Positions 51,004 to 60,663 of a stretch of DNA of 64,000 bases are shown here, in pieces. The position numbers and the translations under genes were made by a program. A model generated the notes under the pieces. The model was not told where the DNA came from. It was given only the letters and a program-made list of their open reading frames with translations, and did no database searches. Positions within the stretch are counted from its first letter, which is position 1. Every line of letters begins with the position of its first letter. Source of the stretch: Oscillospiraceae bacterium (GTDB lineage: Bacteria; Bacillota; Clostridia; Oscillospirales; Oscillospiraceae); the NCBI GenBank assembly GCA_017516065.1, contig JAFWDQ010000015.1, positions 62,001 through 126,000 on the forward strand, written 5' to 3'.

Positions 51004-51037
51004 TCAAAGCGGACCCGCTGTGCTGGGCCCGCTTTGA
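51004..51037 (+). promoter_or_regulatory. Hairpin between frr and uppS
   Basis: TCAAAGCGG (51004-51012) and CCGCTTTGA (51029-51037) form a stem. No T run follows, so transcription probably continues into uppS. The rest of the 117-bp gap has a second small hairpin (GCGCAC/GTGCGC near 51056-51070). Confidence 0.55.
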
Positions 51038-51109
51038 GAAGGTTCCGCTCCTTCGGCGCACAGAGTGCGCAGGTGGAGTGAGAAGCTCTTTTCAGAAGGG
51101 GGCGGCGCC

Positions 51110-51862
51110 ATGGCGCGCTTCGGGCGAGCACACAAGACACTGGAAGAGGTGGACCGGACCCGGCTGCCCCGCCATGTTGCCATCATTCTGGACGGCAACG
51201 GCCGCTGGGCGAAGAAGCGGGGCCTGCCCCGGACCGCCGGCCATGCCGTGGGCGTGGAGCGGTTCCGGGACATCATCCGTTACTGCGACGAGCTGGGCAT
51301 CCCCTTTCTCACCGTTTATGCCTTTTCCACGGAGAACTGGAAACGCTCCGAGGAGGAGGTCTCCGCGATCATGCGCCTGCTGGAGAAGTATCTCCACGAG
51401 GCCATCGACACCATGGAGAAGGACAATCTGCGCCTGTTCGTCCTGGGAGACCAGAGCAGACTGGCTCCGGTCATGCGGGAGCTCATCGCCAGAACGGATG
51501 AGATCTCCAAGCACACCACCGGCACGACCCTGGGCCTGTGCCTGAACTACGGCGGCCGGGATGAGATCGTCCGGGCGGCCCGGTCCTTTGCCGAGGACTG
51601 CGCCGCCGGGCGCTGCAGGCCAGAGGACCTGACGGAGGAGGACTTCTCCCGACGGCTCTACACGGGGGATTTCCCGGACCCGGACCTGATGATCCGGCCC
51701 GGCGGCGAGTTGCGCCTGTCCAATTTCCTGATCTGGCAGAACGCTTATGCGGAGATGTATTTTACCGACGTGCTGTGGCCGGATTTCAGCCGCAGAGAGT
51801 TTGACCGGGCGCTGATCGCTTACCAGAAACGCTCCCGCCGCTTTGGAGATGTCAAGGAATGA
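51110..51862 (+). CDS. uppS: Undecaprenyl diphosphate synthase (cis-prenyltransferase)
   Basis: UppS makes the C55 lipid carrier for cell-wall synthesis from FPP and IPP. The 250-residue protein contains HVAIILDGNGRWAKKRGLPR (catalytic Asp), GHAVGVERF, TVYAFSTENWKRS, LCLNYGGRDEIV and the C-terminal DLMIRPGGELRLSNFLIWQ (most homologues have RTSGE where this reads RPGGE). The ATG at 51110 has AGAAGGGGG upstream; an in-frame start at 51065 is less likely. The stop overlaps cdsA by 4 bp. Confidence 0.96.
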   Translation: MARFGRAHKTLEEVDRTRLPRHVAIILDGNGRWAKKRGLPRTAGHAVGVERFRDIIRYCDELGIPFLTVYAFSTENWKRSEEEVSAIMRLLEKYLHEAIDTMEKDNLRLFVLGDQSRLAPVMRELIARTDEISKHTTGTTLGLCLNYGGRDEIVRAARSFAEDCAAGRCRPEDLTEEDFSRRLYTGDFPDPDLMIRPGGELRLSNFLIWQNAYAEMYFTDVLWPDFSRREFDRALIAYQKRSRRFGDVKE

Positions 51863-52668
51863 AAGCAAGATTGATCGTAGCCGGCGTCGGCACCGCGTTT
51901 CTGCTGGTGGTGCTGCTGGCTCTGCCGGCGGCGGCGACCATGGTGCTGGTGGCGGCGCTGGCCGTCGTGGGAGCCCATGAGCTGGCCCACGCCGTGGGCA
52001 TAACCGGCCGCCTGACCGCATATACCATGGTGGCGGCGGCTCTGGTGCCGATCTGGTGCTTTTTTTCGGGAAACCCGCTGGTTTTGGAGATCGGCGCGTT
52101 TCTCTATCTGATCCTGCTCTTTGTGGAGCTGATCCTGCGCTACGGGACGCCTCGCAGCATCTCCTACACCGCCGCGCTGACCATGCTCTTCGGCGGCGTC
52201 GGGATTCCGCTGCTGCTCTGCGCGCTGCTCGGTCTGCGCATGGAGCCGCTGACCATGGGCAAATGTCTCGTGCTGGCGCCGCTGGTGGCGGCCTTCTCCT
52301 GTGACAGCGCGGCCCTCTTCGCCGGTATGCTCTTCGGCAAGCACAAGCTGGCCCCCGCCGTCAGCCCCAAGAAGACGGTGGAAGGCGCGCTGGGCGGTCT
52401 TGTGGGCAGCGTGGTCTGCATGATCCTCTTCGGGGGCGTCGTGGGCCTGTTCGGCTGCTTTCTGTCCTGGCCCTTCCTGCTCCTCAGCGGCGTGCTGGGA
52501 GCCGTGGCGGGCCAGCTGGGGGACCTGTCCTTCTCCGTCATCAAGCGGGAGTGCGGCATCAAGGACTACGGCAGGCTCCTGCCGGGCCACGGCGGCGTGC
52601 TGGACCGCTTTGACAGCGTGATCTTCACCGGGCCGCTGCTCTGGCTGCTGTGGTCCCTGCTGGGATAA
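51859..52668 (+). CDS. cdsA: Phosphatidate cytidylyltransferase
   Basis: CdsA makes CDP-diacylglycerol, the branch point of phospholipids. The 269-residue membrane protein has 7-8 helices and the family signature near the C terminus: GQLGDLSFSVIKRECGIKD, then LLPGHGGVLDRFDS (metal-binding Asp residues). Translation is coupled to uppS by the ATGA overlap. dxr follows 24 bp later. Confidence 0.96.
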   Translation: MKARLIVAGVGTAFLLVVLLALPAAATMVLVAALAVVGAHELAHAVGITGRLTAYTMVAAALVPIWCFFSGNPLVLEIGAFLYLILLFVELILRYGTPRSISYTAALTMLFGGVGIPLLLCALLGLRMEPLTMGKCLVLAPLVAAFSCDSAALFAGMLFGKHKLAPAVSPKKTVEGALGGLVGSVVCMILFGGVVGLFGCFLSWPFLLLSGVLGAVAGQLGDLSFSVIKRECGIKDYGRLLPGHGGVLDRFDSVIFTGPLLWLLWSLLG

Positions 52669-52692
52669 GAGAGATACGATCGAGGAACAGTC

Positions 52693-53841
52693 ATGATGAA
52701 TCAACACAGGATATTGTCCGTTCTCGGCTCTACGGGCTCCATCGGCCGACAGACGCTGGATACGGCGGCGCGCCTGGGCCTGTCTGTTGCGGCACTGACG
52801 GGAAATCGAAATACGGAACTGTTGGAGCAGCAGGCGCGGCGTTTTCGTCCGCGCCTTGTTGTCACCTGTACGGAGGCCGCCGCCCGGGAGCTGCGCATCG
52901 CGCTGGCGGACACGGATATCGCCGTGGCCTCGGGCCTCACGGGCCTGACGGAGGCTGCCGCCCTGCCGGAGGCGGACACGACGGTCACCGCCGTGACGGG
53001 GATGATCGGGCTCAAGCCCACTCTGGCGGCCATCGAAGGCCGCAAGCGCATTGCCCTTGCCAACAAGGAGACCCTTGTATGCGCCGGGGAGCTGGTGATG
53101 GCCAAAGCCCGTGAAACCGGCGCGGAGATCCTGCCGGTGGATTCGGAGCACTCCGCCATCTTCCAGTGTCTGGAGGGCAACCGGGGCCGCCCCGTACGCC
53201 GGATCCTGCTGACGGCCTCCGGGGGTCCGTTTTTCGGGATGACCCGGGATCAGCTGACTTCCGTGACCCGGGAGCAGGCCCTGCAGCACCCCAACTGGAG
53301 CATGGGCGCCAAGATCACCGTGGACTCCGCCACGATGATGAACAAGGGCCTGGAGCTCATCGAGGCCATGCGGCTGTACGGCCTGCCGGCGAAGAACATC
53401 GAGATCGTTGTCCACCGGGAGAGTATCATCCACTCCATGGTGGAATACTCCGACGGAGCGGTGCTGGCCCAGCTGGCCATGCCGGATATGCGTCTGCCCA
53501 TCGAGTATGCGCTGACCTGGCCGGAACGGGGCGAAGAAATCGTACCGCCGCTGGATTTCACCGCCTGTCCGCCGCTGACCTTTGCCAGGCCGGACGAGGC
53601 GACCTTTGGCTGTCTGCGGCTTGCCAGAAAGGCTGCGGAGCGCCCCGGCACCGCCTGCGCCGTTCTCAACGGCGCCAATGAGGCGGCAGTTCACAGATTT
53701 CTCCGGGGCGAGATCGGGTTTCTGGACATCGAAGCGCTGGTGGCCCGGGCCCTGGAGGAGGTGCCCGGAGTATCGGACCCGGGTCTGGAGGAGATTCTGG
53801 CCGCCGACGCCGCGGCCCGACGGTCTGTGGAGGCAGGCTGA
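52693..53841 (+). CDS. dxr: 1-deoxy-D-xylulose 5-phosphate reductoisomerase
   Basis: Dxr makes MEP from DXP with NADPH, the committed MEP pathway step. The 382-residue protein has the NADPH loop SVLGSTGSIGRQTLD, ALANKETLVCAGEL, the metal site LPVDSEHSAIFQ, HPNWSMGAKITVDSATMMNK and the C-terminal GAANEAAV-type NGANEAAVHRFL. Two ATGs in tandem are present. The region fits with rseP and ispG downstream, giving a shared envelope/isoprenoid operon. Confidence 0.97.
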   Translation: MMNQHRILSVLGSTGSIGRQTLDTAARLGLSVAALTGNRNTELLEQQARRFRPRLVVTCTEAAARELRIALADTDIAVASGLTGLTEAAALPEADTTVTAVTGMIGLKPTLAAIEGRKRIALANKETLVCAGELVMAKARETGAEILPVDSEHSAIFQCLEGNRGRPVRRILLTASGGPFFGMTRDQLTSVTREQALQHPNWSMGAKITVDSATMMNKGLELIEAMRLYGLPAKNIEIVVHRESIIHSMVEYSDGAVLAQLAMPDMRLPIEYALTWPERGEEIVPPLDFTACPPLTFARPDEATFGCLRLARKAAERPGTACAVLNGANEAAVHRFLRGEIGFLDIEALVARALEEVPGVSDPGLEEILAADAAARRSVEAG

Positions 53842-53862
53842 TTTCAGGAAAGGGGAATTTCA

Positions 53863-54927
53863 GTGATTCTGCTCTATGTCGTTGTCGGGATCATCATCTT
53901 CGGCGTGCTCATCGCTGTCCATGAATTCGGACACTTTGCCGCGGCGAAGAGTCTCGGCGTGCAGGTCAATGAGTTCTCCATCGGCATGGGCCCCCAGGTC
54001 TGGAGCCATCAGGGGAAGGAGACGCTGTACTCTCTGCGCTGTCTGCCCATCGGCGGCTACTGCGCCATGGAGGGCGAGGACGAGGCCACGGACAATCCCA
54101 GATCCTTTGCCGGCCAGAGGGCCTGGAAGCGGCTGATCATCCTGCTGGCAGGCGCGCTGATGAACTTCATCTTCGGCGTGCTGATCCTCGTCTGCCTCTA
54201 CGCCGGGGCCTCCGCGTTCTACGCCCCTGTCATCGACGGCTTTATGGACGGGTTTCCCCTCCAGGGCGAGGAGGGTCTGCTGCCCGGGGACCGCATCGTC
54301 TCCATTGACGGCCACAGGATACTGGTCTACACGGACCTGTCCATCTACTTTGCCCGGAGCAACGGGGAGACCATGGACCTTGTGATCGAGCGGGACGGGG
54401 AGAAGCTGCTGCTGGACGACTTTCCCCTGCATCTTGACACCTACGAGTACGAGGGGGAGACCGCCCAGCGATACGGCCTGCTCTTCTCCGCCGTGCCTGC
54501 CGGCCCCGGAGACCGGGTGCGGGAGGCGCTGTTAATGAGCGTGGATTTTCTGCGCCTGACGAAGATGGGGCTGGGAGATCTCTTCGCCGGCGGCGCCGGA
54601 CTGCAGGACCTGTCAGGCCCCGTGGGCGTGGTGCAGGTCATCGGGGAGGTAGGGAGCCAGTCCGCCTCCGCCCGGGATGCCTGGATGAACATCCTGTTTC
54701 TGACGGCGCTCATCGCCGCCAATCTGGCGTTCATGAATCTGCTGCCCATCCCGGCGCTGGACGGCGGGCGGATCCTGTTTCTCATCATAGACCTCATCAT
54801 CATGCTCATCGCCAGGCGGAAGATCAATCCCAGGTGCGAGGCATATATCCACTACGTGGGGATGATCTGCCTGCTGGGCCTGATGGTGATCGTGACCTTC
54901 AGCGACGTGTGGAAGCTGTTTCAGTAG
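53863..54927 (+). CDS. rseP: Site-2 intramembrane metalloprotease RseP/RasP
   Basis: This membrane zinc protease cleaves anti-sigma factors and remnant signal peptides. The 354-residue protein has the zinc site AVHEFGHFAAAKSLGV in the first helix, EFSIGMGPQVWS, GGYCAMEGED, one PDZ-like domain (LLPGDRIVSIDGHRILVYTD) and the second active-site motif NLLPIPALDGGRILF (Asp). The start is a GTG at 53863 with AAAGGGG upstream. Its gap to ispG is 11 bp. Confidence 0.95.
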   Translation: MILLYVVVGIIIFGVLIAVHEFGHFAAAKSLGVQVNEFSIGMGPQVWSHQGKETLYSLRCLPIGGYCAMEGEDEATDNPRSFAGQRAWKRLIILLAGALMNFIFGVLILVCLYAGASAFYAPVIDGFMDGFPLQGEEGLLPGDRIVSIDGHRILVYTDLSIYFARSNGETMDLVIERDGEKLLLDDFPLHLDTYEYEGETAQRYGLLFSAVPAGPGDRVREALLMSVDFLRLTKMGLGDLFAGGAGLQDLSGPVGVVQVIGEVGSQSASARDAWMNILFLTALIAANLAFMNLLPIPALDGGRILFLIIDLIIMLIARRKINPRCEAYIHYVGMICLLGLMVIVTFSDVWKLFQ

Positions 54928-54938
54928 GAGATATGACC

Positions 54939-55985
54939 ATGACCAGACAGATCCATGTGGGGACCGTCCCCGTGGGCGGCGGCGCTCCCGTTTCCATCCA
55001 GTCCATGTGCAACACCCGCACCGACGACGTTGCGGCGACGGCGGAGCAGATCCGCCGTCTGGCGGCGGCGGGCTGTGAGATCGTCCGTGTGGCCGTGCCG
55101 GATGCGGCGGCGGCCCGGGCCATCGGCGCGCTGAAGGAGCGCAGCTCTCTGCCCATCGTGGCGGACATCCACTTCGACTATAAGCTGGCGCTGGAGGCCG
55201 CCGCGGCCGGCGCCGACAAGATCCGCATCAACCCCGGCAACATCGGCTCCGCCGACCGGGTGAAGGCGGTAGCGGACGCCTGCCGGAGCCGGGGCATTCC
55301 CATCCGCATCGGCGTGAACAGCGGCTCTCTGGAAAAACGGCTGCTGGCCCAGTACGGCGGCGTCACCGCCGAGGCCATGGTCCAAAGCGCCCTGGAGCAG
55401 ATCGAGCAGCTGCACCGGTTTGATTTCGAGGACATCTGCGTGTCTCTGAAGAGCTCCCACGTGCCTCTGACCATTGCCGCCTGCCGTCTGCTGGCGGAGC
55501 GGTGCGACTGTCCTCAGCATCTCGGCGTCACGGAGAGCGGCACCCCCGCCATGGGCATCGTGAAATCCGCCATGGGCATCGGCGGCCTGCTGTGCATGGG
55601 CATAGGGGACACGCTCCGGGTTTCCCTGACGGCGGACCCCGTGGAGGAGGTCTTCGCCGCCCGGAAGATCCTCAAGGCCGCCGGCATCCGCCGGGAGGGG
55701 CCGGATATCATCTCCTGTCCCACCTGCGGCCGGACGAAGATCGATCTGATCGCCCTGGCGGAGGAGACGGAGCGCCGTCTGGCAAACTGCACCGCACCGA
55801 TCACCGTGGCGGTGATGGGCTGTGCCGTCAACGGCCCCGGAGAGGCCTCCGCGGCGGACTACGGCATCGCCGGCGGCGACGGCGAGGGCGTGGTGTTCCG
55901 CCGGGGACAGGTGGTGCGGAAGGTGTCCCAGGACAAGCTGGTGGACGCGCTGCTGGCCCTGATGGAAGCGGACGGCGTCCTGTGA
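54939..55985 (+). CDS. ispG: 4-hydroxy-3-methylbut-2-en-1-yl diphosphate synthase
   Basis: IspG makes HMBDP from MEcPP in the MEP pathway with a [4Fe-4S] cluster. The 348-residue protein has VSIQSMCNTRTDDVAATAEQ, VADIHFDYKLALEA, RINPGNIG, RIGVNSGSLEK, and the cluster cysteines in ISCPTCGRTKIDL and VMGCAVNGPGEA. The ATG at 54939 is preferred over the one at 54933, which is only 2 bp from the GGAG site. This is the second MEP gene here, after dxr. Confidence 0.96.
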   Translation: MTRQIHVGTVPVGGGAPVSIQSMCNTRTDDVAATAEQIRRLAAAGCEIVRVAVPDAAAARAIGALKERSSLPIVADIHFDYKLALEAAAAGADKIRINPGNIGSADRVKAVADACRSRGIPIRIGVNSGSLEKRLLAQYGGVTAEAMVQSALEQIEQLHRFDFEDICVSLKSSHVPLTIAACRLLAERCDCPQHLGVTESGTPAMGIVKSAMGIGGLLCMGIGDTLRVSLTADPVEEVFAARKILKAAGIRREGPDIISCPTCGRTKIDLIALAEETERRLANCTAPITVAVMGCAVNGPGEASAADYGIAGGDGEGVVFRRGQVVRKVSQDKLVDALLALMEADGVL

Positions 55986-56030
55986 CCGCCGCAGTGCCGT
56001 TTTCGGGACAGGGAACGTGATAGACTGAAA

Positions 56031-56053
56031 TTGCCGGGACTATGTCCCGGCAA
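56031..56053 (+). promoter_or_regulatory. Hairpin in the ispG-polC gap
   Basis: TTGCCGGGAC (56031-56040) pairs perfectly with GTCCCGGCAA (56044-56053) over TAT. It is followed by TATACA rather than T's, so termination is doubtful. The polC promoter is not clear; a TAGACT at 56020-56025 has a poor -35. Confidence 0.6.
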
Positions 56054-56125
56054 TATACAGGGGCGCGGCAGCCGTCGGGCAGGCCGCATTTTCAGACGAA
56101 AGCCCTGACGATAGAAGGAGAAACT

Positions 56126-59100
56126 ATGGAGATACCCTTTTGCGAATTGTTTTCCGCCCTCTCGCTGCCCGATGCGGCGGAGGCGCTGCTGCGGCAGGCG
56201 ACGGTAGACAAGGAAAGCGTCATCATCGACCGCGAGCGGCGGGAGCTGACGATGACGCTCCGTTTTCCCGTGCCCGCAGACACGGATGTTGAGGCGGACG
56301 TCTGCCAGGCCCTGCGCCGGCAGTTCGACCTCCGGGACGTGTTCCTCACCGTAGAGGCGCCGGAGCCCGCTCCCGCTGAGGCGCCGGAGAGCGCTCTCCC
56401 CCCGGAGGCGGCGCCCGTCGACGCCTTCGACCGGACGGAGGCCCTGCGGCAGGCGGCCATAGCGGCCCTTCCGGAGGAACGGCGGGAGGGGAGCGGCGGC
56501 GTTCTGTACGGCAAGGCGATCAAAAAGAAGCCCATCCCCATGGAAAAGCTGACGGGGGACAGGAAGAACGTCGTCGTCACGGGCCGGGTGTTCTCCACCA
56601 ATCACCGTGAGATCAAGAAGCGGGGCGGCTGGGTCGTCTCCTTCGATATGACCGATGAGACCGAGGCGGTCCGGGTCTCCCGCTTTCTGCCGGAGGAGGA
56701 GGGCCTTGCCCTGAGCCGAAAGCTGGAGTCGGGTACATACGTGGCGGTGCAGGGCGATTACCGCTTCGACCCCTATGAAAACGACCGGACCCTTACTCCT
56801 ACGGCCATCGTTACGGTTCCGGCACCCGGACGGTACGATACCGCCGAGGGCCCCAAACGGGTGGAACTGCATCTCCACACCCGGATGTCCGCCATGGACG
56901 CGTTGACGGACCCGGCGGCGGCGGTGACGTGCGCCGCGGACTGGGGGCATCCCGCCGTCGCCATCACGGACCACGGCGTGGTCCACTCCTTCCCGGACGC
57001 CTGGGACGCGGCGAAGAAGTCGGCCAAGGCCGGCAAGCCCATCAAGGTCCTCTACGGGACCGAGGCCTATCTGGTCAACGATGTGGATGAGCGCCCGGTG
57101 CTCCGGGGCACGAAGGACGGTCCTCTGAACGGTACGTTCGTCTGCTTCGACCTGGAGACCACGGGCCTGCGGGCCGCCACGGAGGCCATCACGGAGATCG
57201 GCGCCGTGCGGGTGGTGAACGGTGAGGTGACGGAGGCGTTCAACACCTTTGCCGATCCGGAGCGTCCCCTGCGCCCGGAGATCACAAGACTGACGGGGAT
57301 CACCGACGATATGCTTGCCGGAGCGCCCTCCCAGGAGGAGGCCCTGCGGGCGTTCCTGGCCTTTGCCGGGGACGATATCCTGGTGGCCCACAATGCGGAT
57401 TTCGATGTGGGATTCCTGCAGGAGGGCTGCAGCCGCTGCGGGATCCCCTTTGCGCCCACCCAGTTGGATACCCTGTCCCTGTCCCAGCATATGCTGCCGG
57501 AGCTGCGGCATCACAAGCTGGATCAGGTGGCGGACTATCTGGGGCTGGCGGAGTTTCGGCACCACCGGGCCTCCGACGACGCCCGGACAGCGGCGGGAAT
57601 CCTGATCCGGCTGCTGGAGCGGCTGGAGCGGGAGGGCTGCCGGCGGGTACAGGAGCTCCCGGCGGCTCTGGCGAAAAAGGGAGACAACGCCGGGAAGCGG
57701 GGCACCCATCACCTGATCGTGCTGGCCAAAAATCAGACTGGTCTGCGCAACCTCTACAAGCTGGTGACGGAGTCCCATCTGAAGTATTTCCACCGTCATC
57801 CCTGTATGCCGAAGAGCGTCATTGACGCCAACCGGGAGGGACTGATCCTGGGCTCCGCCTGTGAGGCCGGAGAACTGTTCTCCGCAGTCGTCGCGGGGCA
57901 GAGCCATGCCGCCCTGCGGCGCATCGCGTCGTGGTACGACTATCTTGAGATCCAGCCCGTGTGCAACAACGCCTTTCTCCTGCGAAACGGCAGGGCAGAA
58001 GACGTGGAGCAGCTGCGGGAGTTCAACCGCACCGTGGTCCGGCTGGCGGAGGAGCTGGGCAAGCCCGTCTGCGCCACCGGCGACGTGCATTTTCTCAATC
58101 CCGAGGACGAGATCTACCGCCGCATCCTGCTGGCGGGCCAGAAGTTTGAGGACGCCGACGCCCCTCTGCCCATCTATTTCAAGACCACCGACGAGATGCT
58201 GGCGGAATTTGCCTATCTGGGGGAGGAGACCGCCCGCAAGGTGGTGGTAGAGGACCCGCAGAAGGTGGCCGGCTGGTGCGACGAGGTGGAACCCCTGCCC
58301 AAGGGCCTCTTCCCGCCGGATCTGCCGGGGGCGAAGGAGGAGCTGGAGAGCCTGGTCTGGGGCCGGGCCCGGGAGCTGTACGGCGAAAAACTGCCGCCTC
58401 AGGTGGAGGAGCGCATCACGGCGGAGCTGCGGGACATCATCGGCTGTCACTACGAGGTCATCTATATGTCCGCCCAGAAGCTGGTCAGCAAGTCCATGGA
58501 AAACGGCTATCTGGTCGGTTCCCGGGGCTCCGTGGGCTCCTCGGTGGTGGCGTACTTCTCCGGCATCACGGAGGTCAACGCCCTGCCGCCCCACTACCGC
58601 TGCCCGTCGTGCAAATTCTGCGATTTCGATGTGGATGCCCAATACGGCTGCGGCGCGGATATGCCGAACCGGATCTGTCCGGTCTGCGGCACGGCGCTGG
58701 ACAAGGACGGCTTCCGGATCCCCTTTGAGACGTTTTTGGGCTTCGGCGGCGACAAGGTGCCGGATATCGACCTGAATTTCTCCGGCGAGTATCAGGCCAG
58801 AGCCCATCAGGACACTGTGGATATGTTCGGCAAGGACCACGTCTTCCGGGCGGGCACCATCGGCAAGCTGCAGGACAAGACGGTCTACGGCTTTGTGAAA
58901 AACTATCTGGAGGAGCGGGGCCTGGAGCTGGGCCGCGCCGCGGAAAACCGGCTCATCTGCGGCTGCGTGGGCGTCAAGCGCACCACCGGCCAACACCCCG
59001 GCGGACTGGTGGTCATCCCCCAGGACAAGAAGATCTACGATTTCTGCCCCGCCCAGCATCCGGCGGACAAGGCGGACAGCGACATCATCACCACCCACTT

Positions 59101-60184
59101 TGACTATCACGCCATGGAGTCCAACCTCCTGAAGCTGGACATGCTGGGCCACGATGATCCCAGCATGCTGCGGATGCTGGGGGACCTCACCGGCGTGGAC
59201 GTGCGAAAGATCCCGCTGGATGACCCGGAGACGATGTCCATTTTCAAAAGCTCCGAAATTCTGGGCTATGAAAACGACGAGATTTTGGGCCCCACCGGCG
59301 CCACGGCGATCCCGGAGTTCGGCACCGCTTTCGTCCGGGGCATGCTGGAGGATACGCGGCCGGAGGCCTTCGATATTCTGGTGCGGCTGTCCGGTTTCTC
59401 CCACGGCACGGACGTGTGGCTGGGCAACGCCCGGGACCTCATCGTCTCCGGCACAGCCACCGTCGGGGAGGCCATCGGCTGCCGGGACGACATCATGCTC
59501 TATCTCATCTCCAAGGGCTTCGACCCCAAGCGGGCCTTCAAGATCATGGAGGCCGTGCGAAAGGGCAAGGGCCTTCCGGAGGGCGCGGAGGAGGAGATGA
59601 TCACCCACGGGGTGCCGGCCTGGTACATCGGCTCGTGCAAAAAGATCAAGTATCTGTTCCCGAAGGCCCACGCCGTAGCCTACGTCATGATGGCCTTCCG
59701 CATCGCCTGGTTCAAGGTCCATGCGCCCCTGGCCTTCTACGCAGCCTATTTTTCCATCCGGGCCAAGGCCTTTGACGCGAGATATATGACCGGCGGCATG
59801 GAGGCGGTGAAGACGAGGATGCGCCAGCTCCAGAATCTGGACCGTGACCGCACCGCCGTGGAGGACGACATGCTGGTGACCCTGGAGGTCTGTTACGAAT
59901 TCTATCTCCGGGGCTACACCTTCCATCCCATCAGCCTGTATGAGTCGGACGCCACCCGCTTTGTCGTCAGGGACAACGGCCTGATTCCGCCCTTCACCGC
60001 CGTGGCGGGCCTGGGCGAGTCGGCGGCGGGAGATCTGGTCCAGCAGCGGCAGGGGAGATCCTTTGTCTCCGTGGAGGACGTGGCCGCCGCCTGCCCCAAG
60101 GTCTCCAAGACCCACATCGAGCAGCTGCGGCAGCTGGGAGCCTTCGGCGACCTGCCGGACACCAGCCAGCTGACGCTGTTTTAA
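56126..60184 (+). CDS. polC: DNA polymerase III alpha subunit, PolC type
   Basis: PolC is the main replicative polymerase of Firmicutes with built-in proofreading. Domains of the 1352 residues in order: N-terminal region and OB fold (VVVTGRVFSTNHREIKKRGG), PHP part 1 (RVELHLHTRMSAMDAL, VAITDHGVVHSFPDAW), inserted DnaQ-type exonuclease (FVCFDLETTGLRA with the D/E pair, LVAHNADFDVGFL, HHRASDDARTA), PHP part 2, zinc finger (CPSCKFCDFDV, RICPVCG), polymerase core (DKVPDIDLNFSGEYQ with the catalytic Asp pair) and the C-terminal DUF655-like helix-hairpin region. Length is slightly below the ~1430 of Bacillus. GAAGGAG precedes the ATG. Confidence 0.97.
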   Translation: MEIPFCELFSALSLPDAAEALLRQATVDKESVIIDRERRELTMTLRFPVPADTDVEADVCQALRRQFDLRDVFLTVEAPEPAPAEAPESALPPEAAPVDAFDRTEALRQAAIAALPEERREGSGGVLYGKAIKKKPIPMEKLTGDRKNVVVTGRVFSTNHREIKKRGGWVVSFDMTDETEAVRVSRFLPEEEGLALSRKLESGTYVAVQGDYRFDPYENDRTLTPTAIVTVPAPGRYDTAEGPKRVELHLHTRMSAMDALTDPAAAVTCAADWGHPAVAITDHGVVHSFPDAWDAAKKSAKAGKPIKVLYGTEAYLVNDVDERPVLRGTKDGPLNGTFVCFDLETTGLRAATEAITEIGAVRVVNGEVTEAFNTFADPERPLRPEITRLTGITDDMLAGAPSQEEALRAFLAFAGDDILVAHNADFDVGFLQEGCSRCGIPFAPTQLDTLSLSQHMLPELRHHKLDQVADYLGLAEFRHHRASDDARTAAGILIRLLERLEREGCRRVQELPAALAKKGDNAGKRGTHHLIVLAKNQTGLRNLYKLVTESHLKYFHRHPCMPKSVIDANREGLILGSACEAGELFSAVVAGQSHAALRRIASWYDYLEIQPVCNNAFLLRNGRAEDVEQLREFNRTVVRLAEELGKPVCATGDVHFLNPEDEIYRRILLAGQKFEDADAPLPIYFKTTDEMLAEFAYLGEETARKVVVEDPQKVAGWCDEVEPLPKGLFPPDLPGAKEELESLVWGRARELYGEKLPPQVEERITAELRDIIGCHYEVIYMSAQKLVSKSMENGYLVGSRGSVGSSVVAYFSGITEVNALPPHYRCPSCKFCDFDVDAQYGCGADMPNRICPVCGTALDKDGFRIPFETFLGFGGDKVPDIDLNFSGEYQARAHQDTVDMFGKDHVFRAGTIGKLQDKTVYGFVKNYLEERGLELGRAAENRLICGCVGVKRTTGQHPGGLVVIPQDKKIYDFCPAQHPADKADSDIITTHFDYHAMESNLLKLDMLGHDDPSMLRMLGDLTGVDVRKIPLDDPETMSIFKSSEILGYENDEILGPTGATAIPEFGTAFVRGMLEDTRPEAFDILVRLSGFSHGTDVWLGNARDLIVSGTATVGEAIGCRDDIMLYLISKGFDPKRAFKIMEAVRKGKGLPEGAEEEMITHGVPAWYIGSCKKIKYLFPKAHAVAYVMMAFRIAWFKVHAPLAFYAAYFSIRAKAFDARYMTGGMEAVKTRMRQLQNLDRDRTAVEDDMLVTLEVCYEFYLRGYTFHPISLYESDATRFVVRDNGLIPPFTAVAGLGESAAGDLVQQRQGRSFVSVEDVAAACPKVSKTHIEQLRQLGAFGDLPDTSQLTLF

Positions 60185-60202
60185 GAGAGAGGAGGCGCCC
60201 CC

Positions 60203-60622
60203 GTGGCGTATCTTGCACCGTCCATGTCTCCGGAGGAGCTGGAAAAACTCAATCATCTGGCCCTGGCCCATGTGGGGGACGGGGTCTATGAGCTGCTGGT
60301 GCGGACCTGGCTGTGCCTCCATCAGGGGCACAGCAACCGGGATCTGCACCGGGAGACGGTAGCCCGGGTCTGCGCCGGAGCCCAGTCCGCCGCTGTAGGC
60401 CGCATCGAAGGGCTGCTCACGGAGGAGGAGCACACGGTCTACCGGCAGGCCCGCAACACCGCCGTGGGGGGCATCCCGCGAAACGCCACCCCCGGGGAAT
60501 ACCACCGGGCCACGGGCCTGGAGGCCCTCTTCGGCTGGCTCTGGCTGACGGACCGCCGGGGGCGCATCGAGGAGCTGTTTGCCTGTATCATGGAGGGAGA
60601 ACCGATAGGAGAGGACGCCTGA
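60203..60622 (+). CDS. mrnC: Mini-ribonuclease 3
   Basis: Mini-III matures 23S rRNA in Firmicutes; it has an RNase III domain but no dsRBD. The 139-residue protein shows LNHLALAHVGDGVYELLVR (catalytic Asp), HRETVARVCAGAQS, ARNTAVGGIPRNATPGEYHR and TGLEALFGWLWL (second acidic site). The start is a GTG at 60203 with AGAGGAGG upstream, 18 bp after polC. Confidence 0.94.
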   Translation: MAYLAPSMSPEELEKLNHLALAHVGDGVYELLVRTWLCLHQGHSNRDLHRETVARVCAGAQSAAVGRIEGLLTEEEHTVYRQARNTAVGGIPRNATPGEYHRATGLEALFGWLWLTDRRGRIEELFACIMEGEPIGEDA

Positions 60623-60663
60623 GCAAGCTGTTATAAGAACGGGAAGAAAGCTGTGAGAGAGAC

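Noticed and set aside
55859..60505. 1548-codon minus-strand open frame opposite polC
   Set aside because: It is a shadow of GC-rich polC codons. It crosses several real genes, lacks recognisable motifs, and polC itself is certain.
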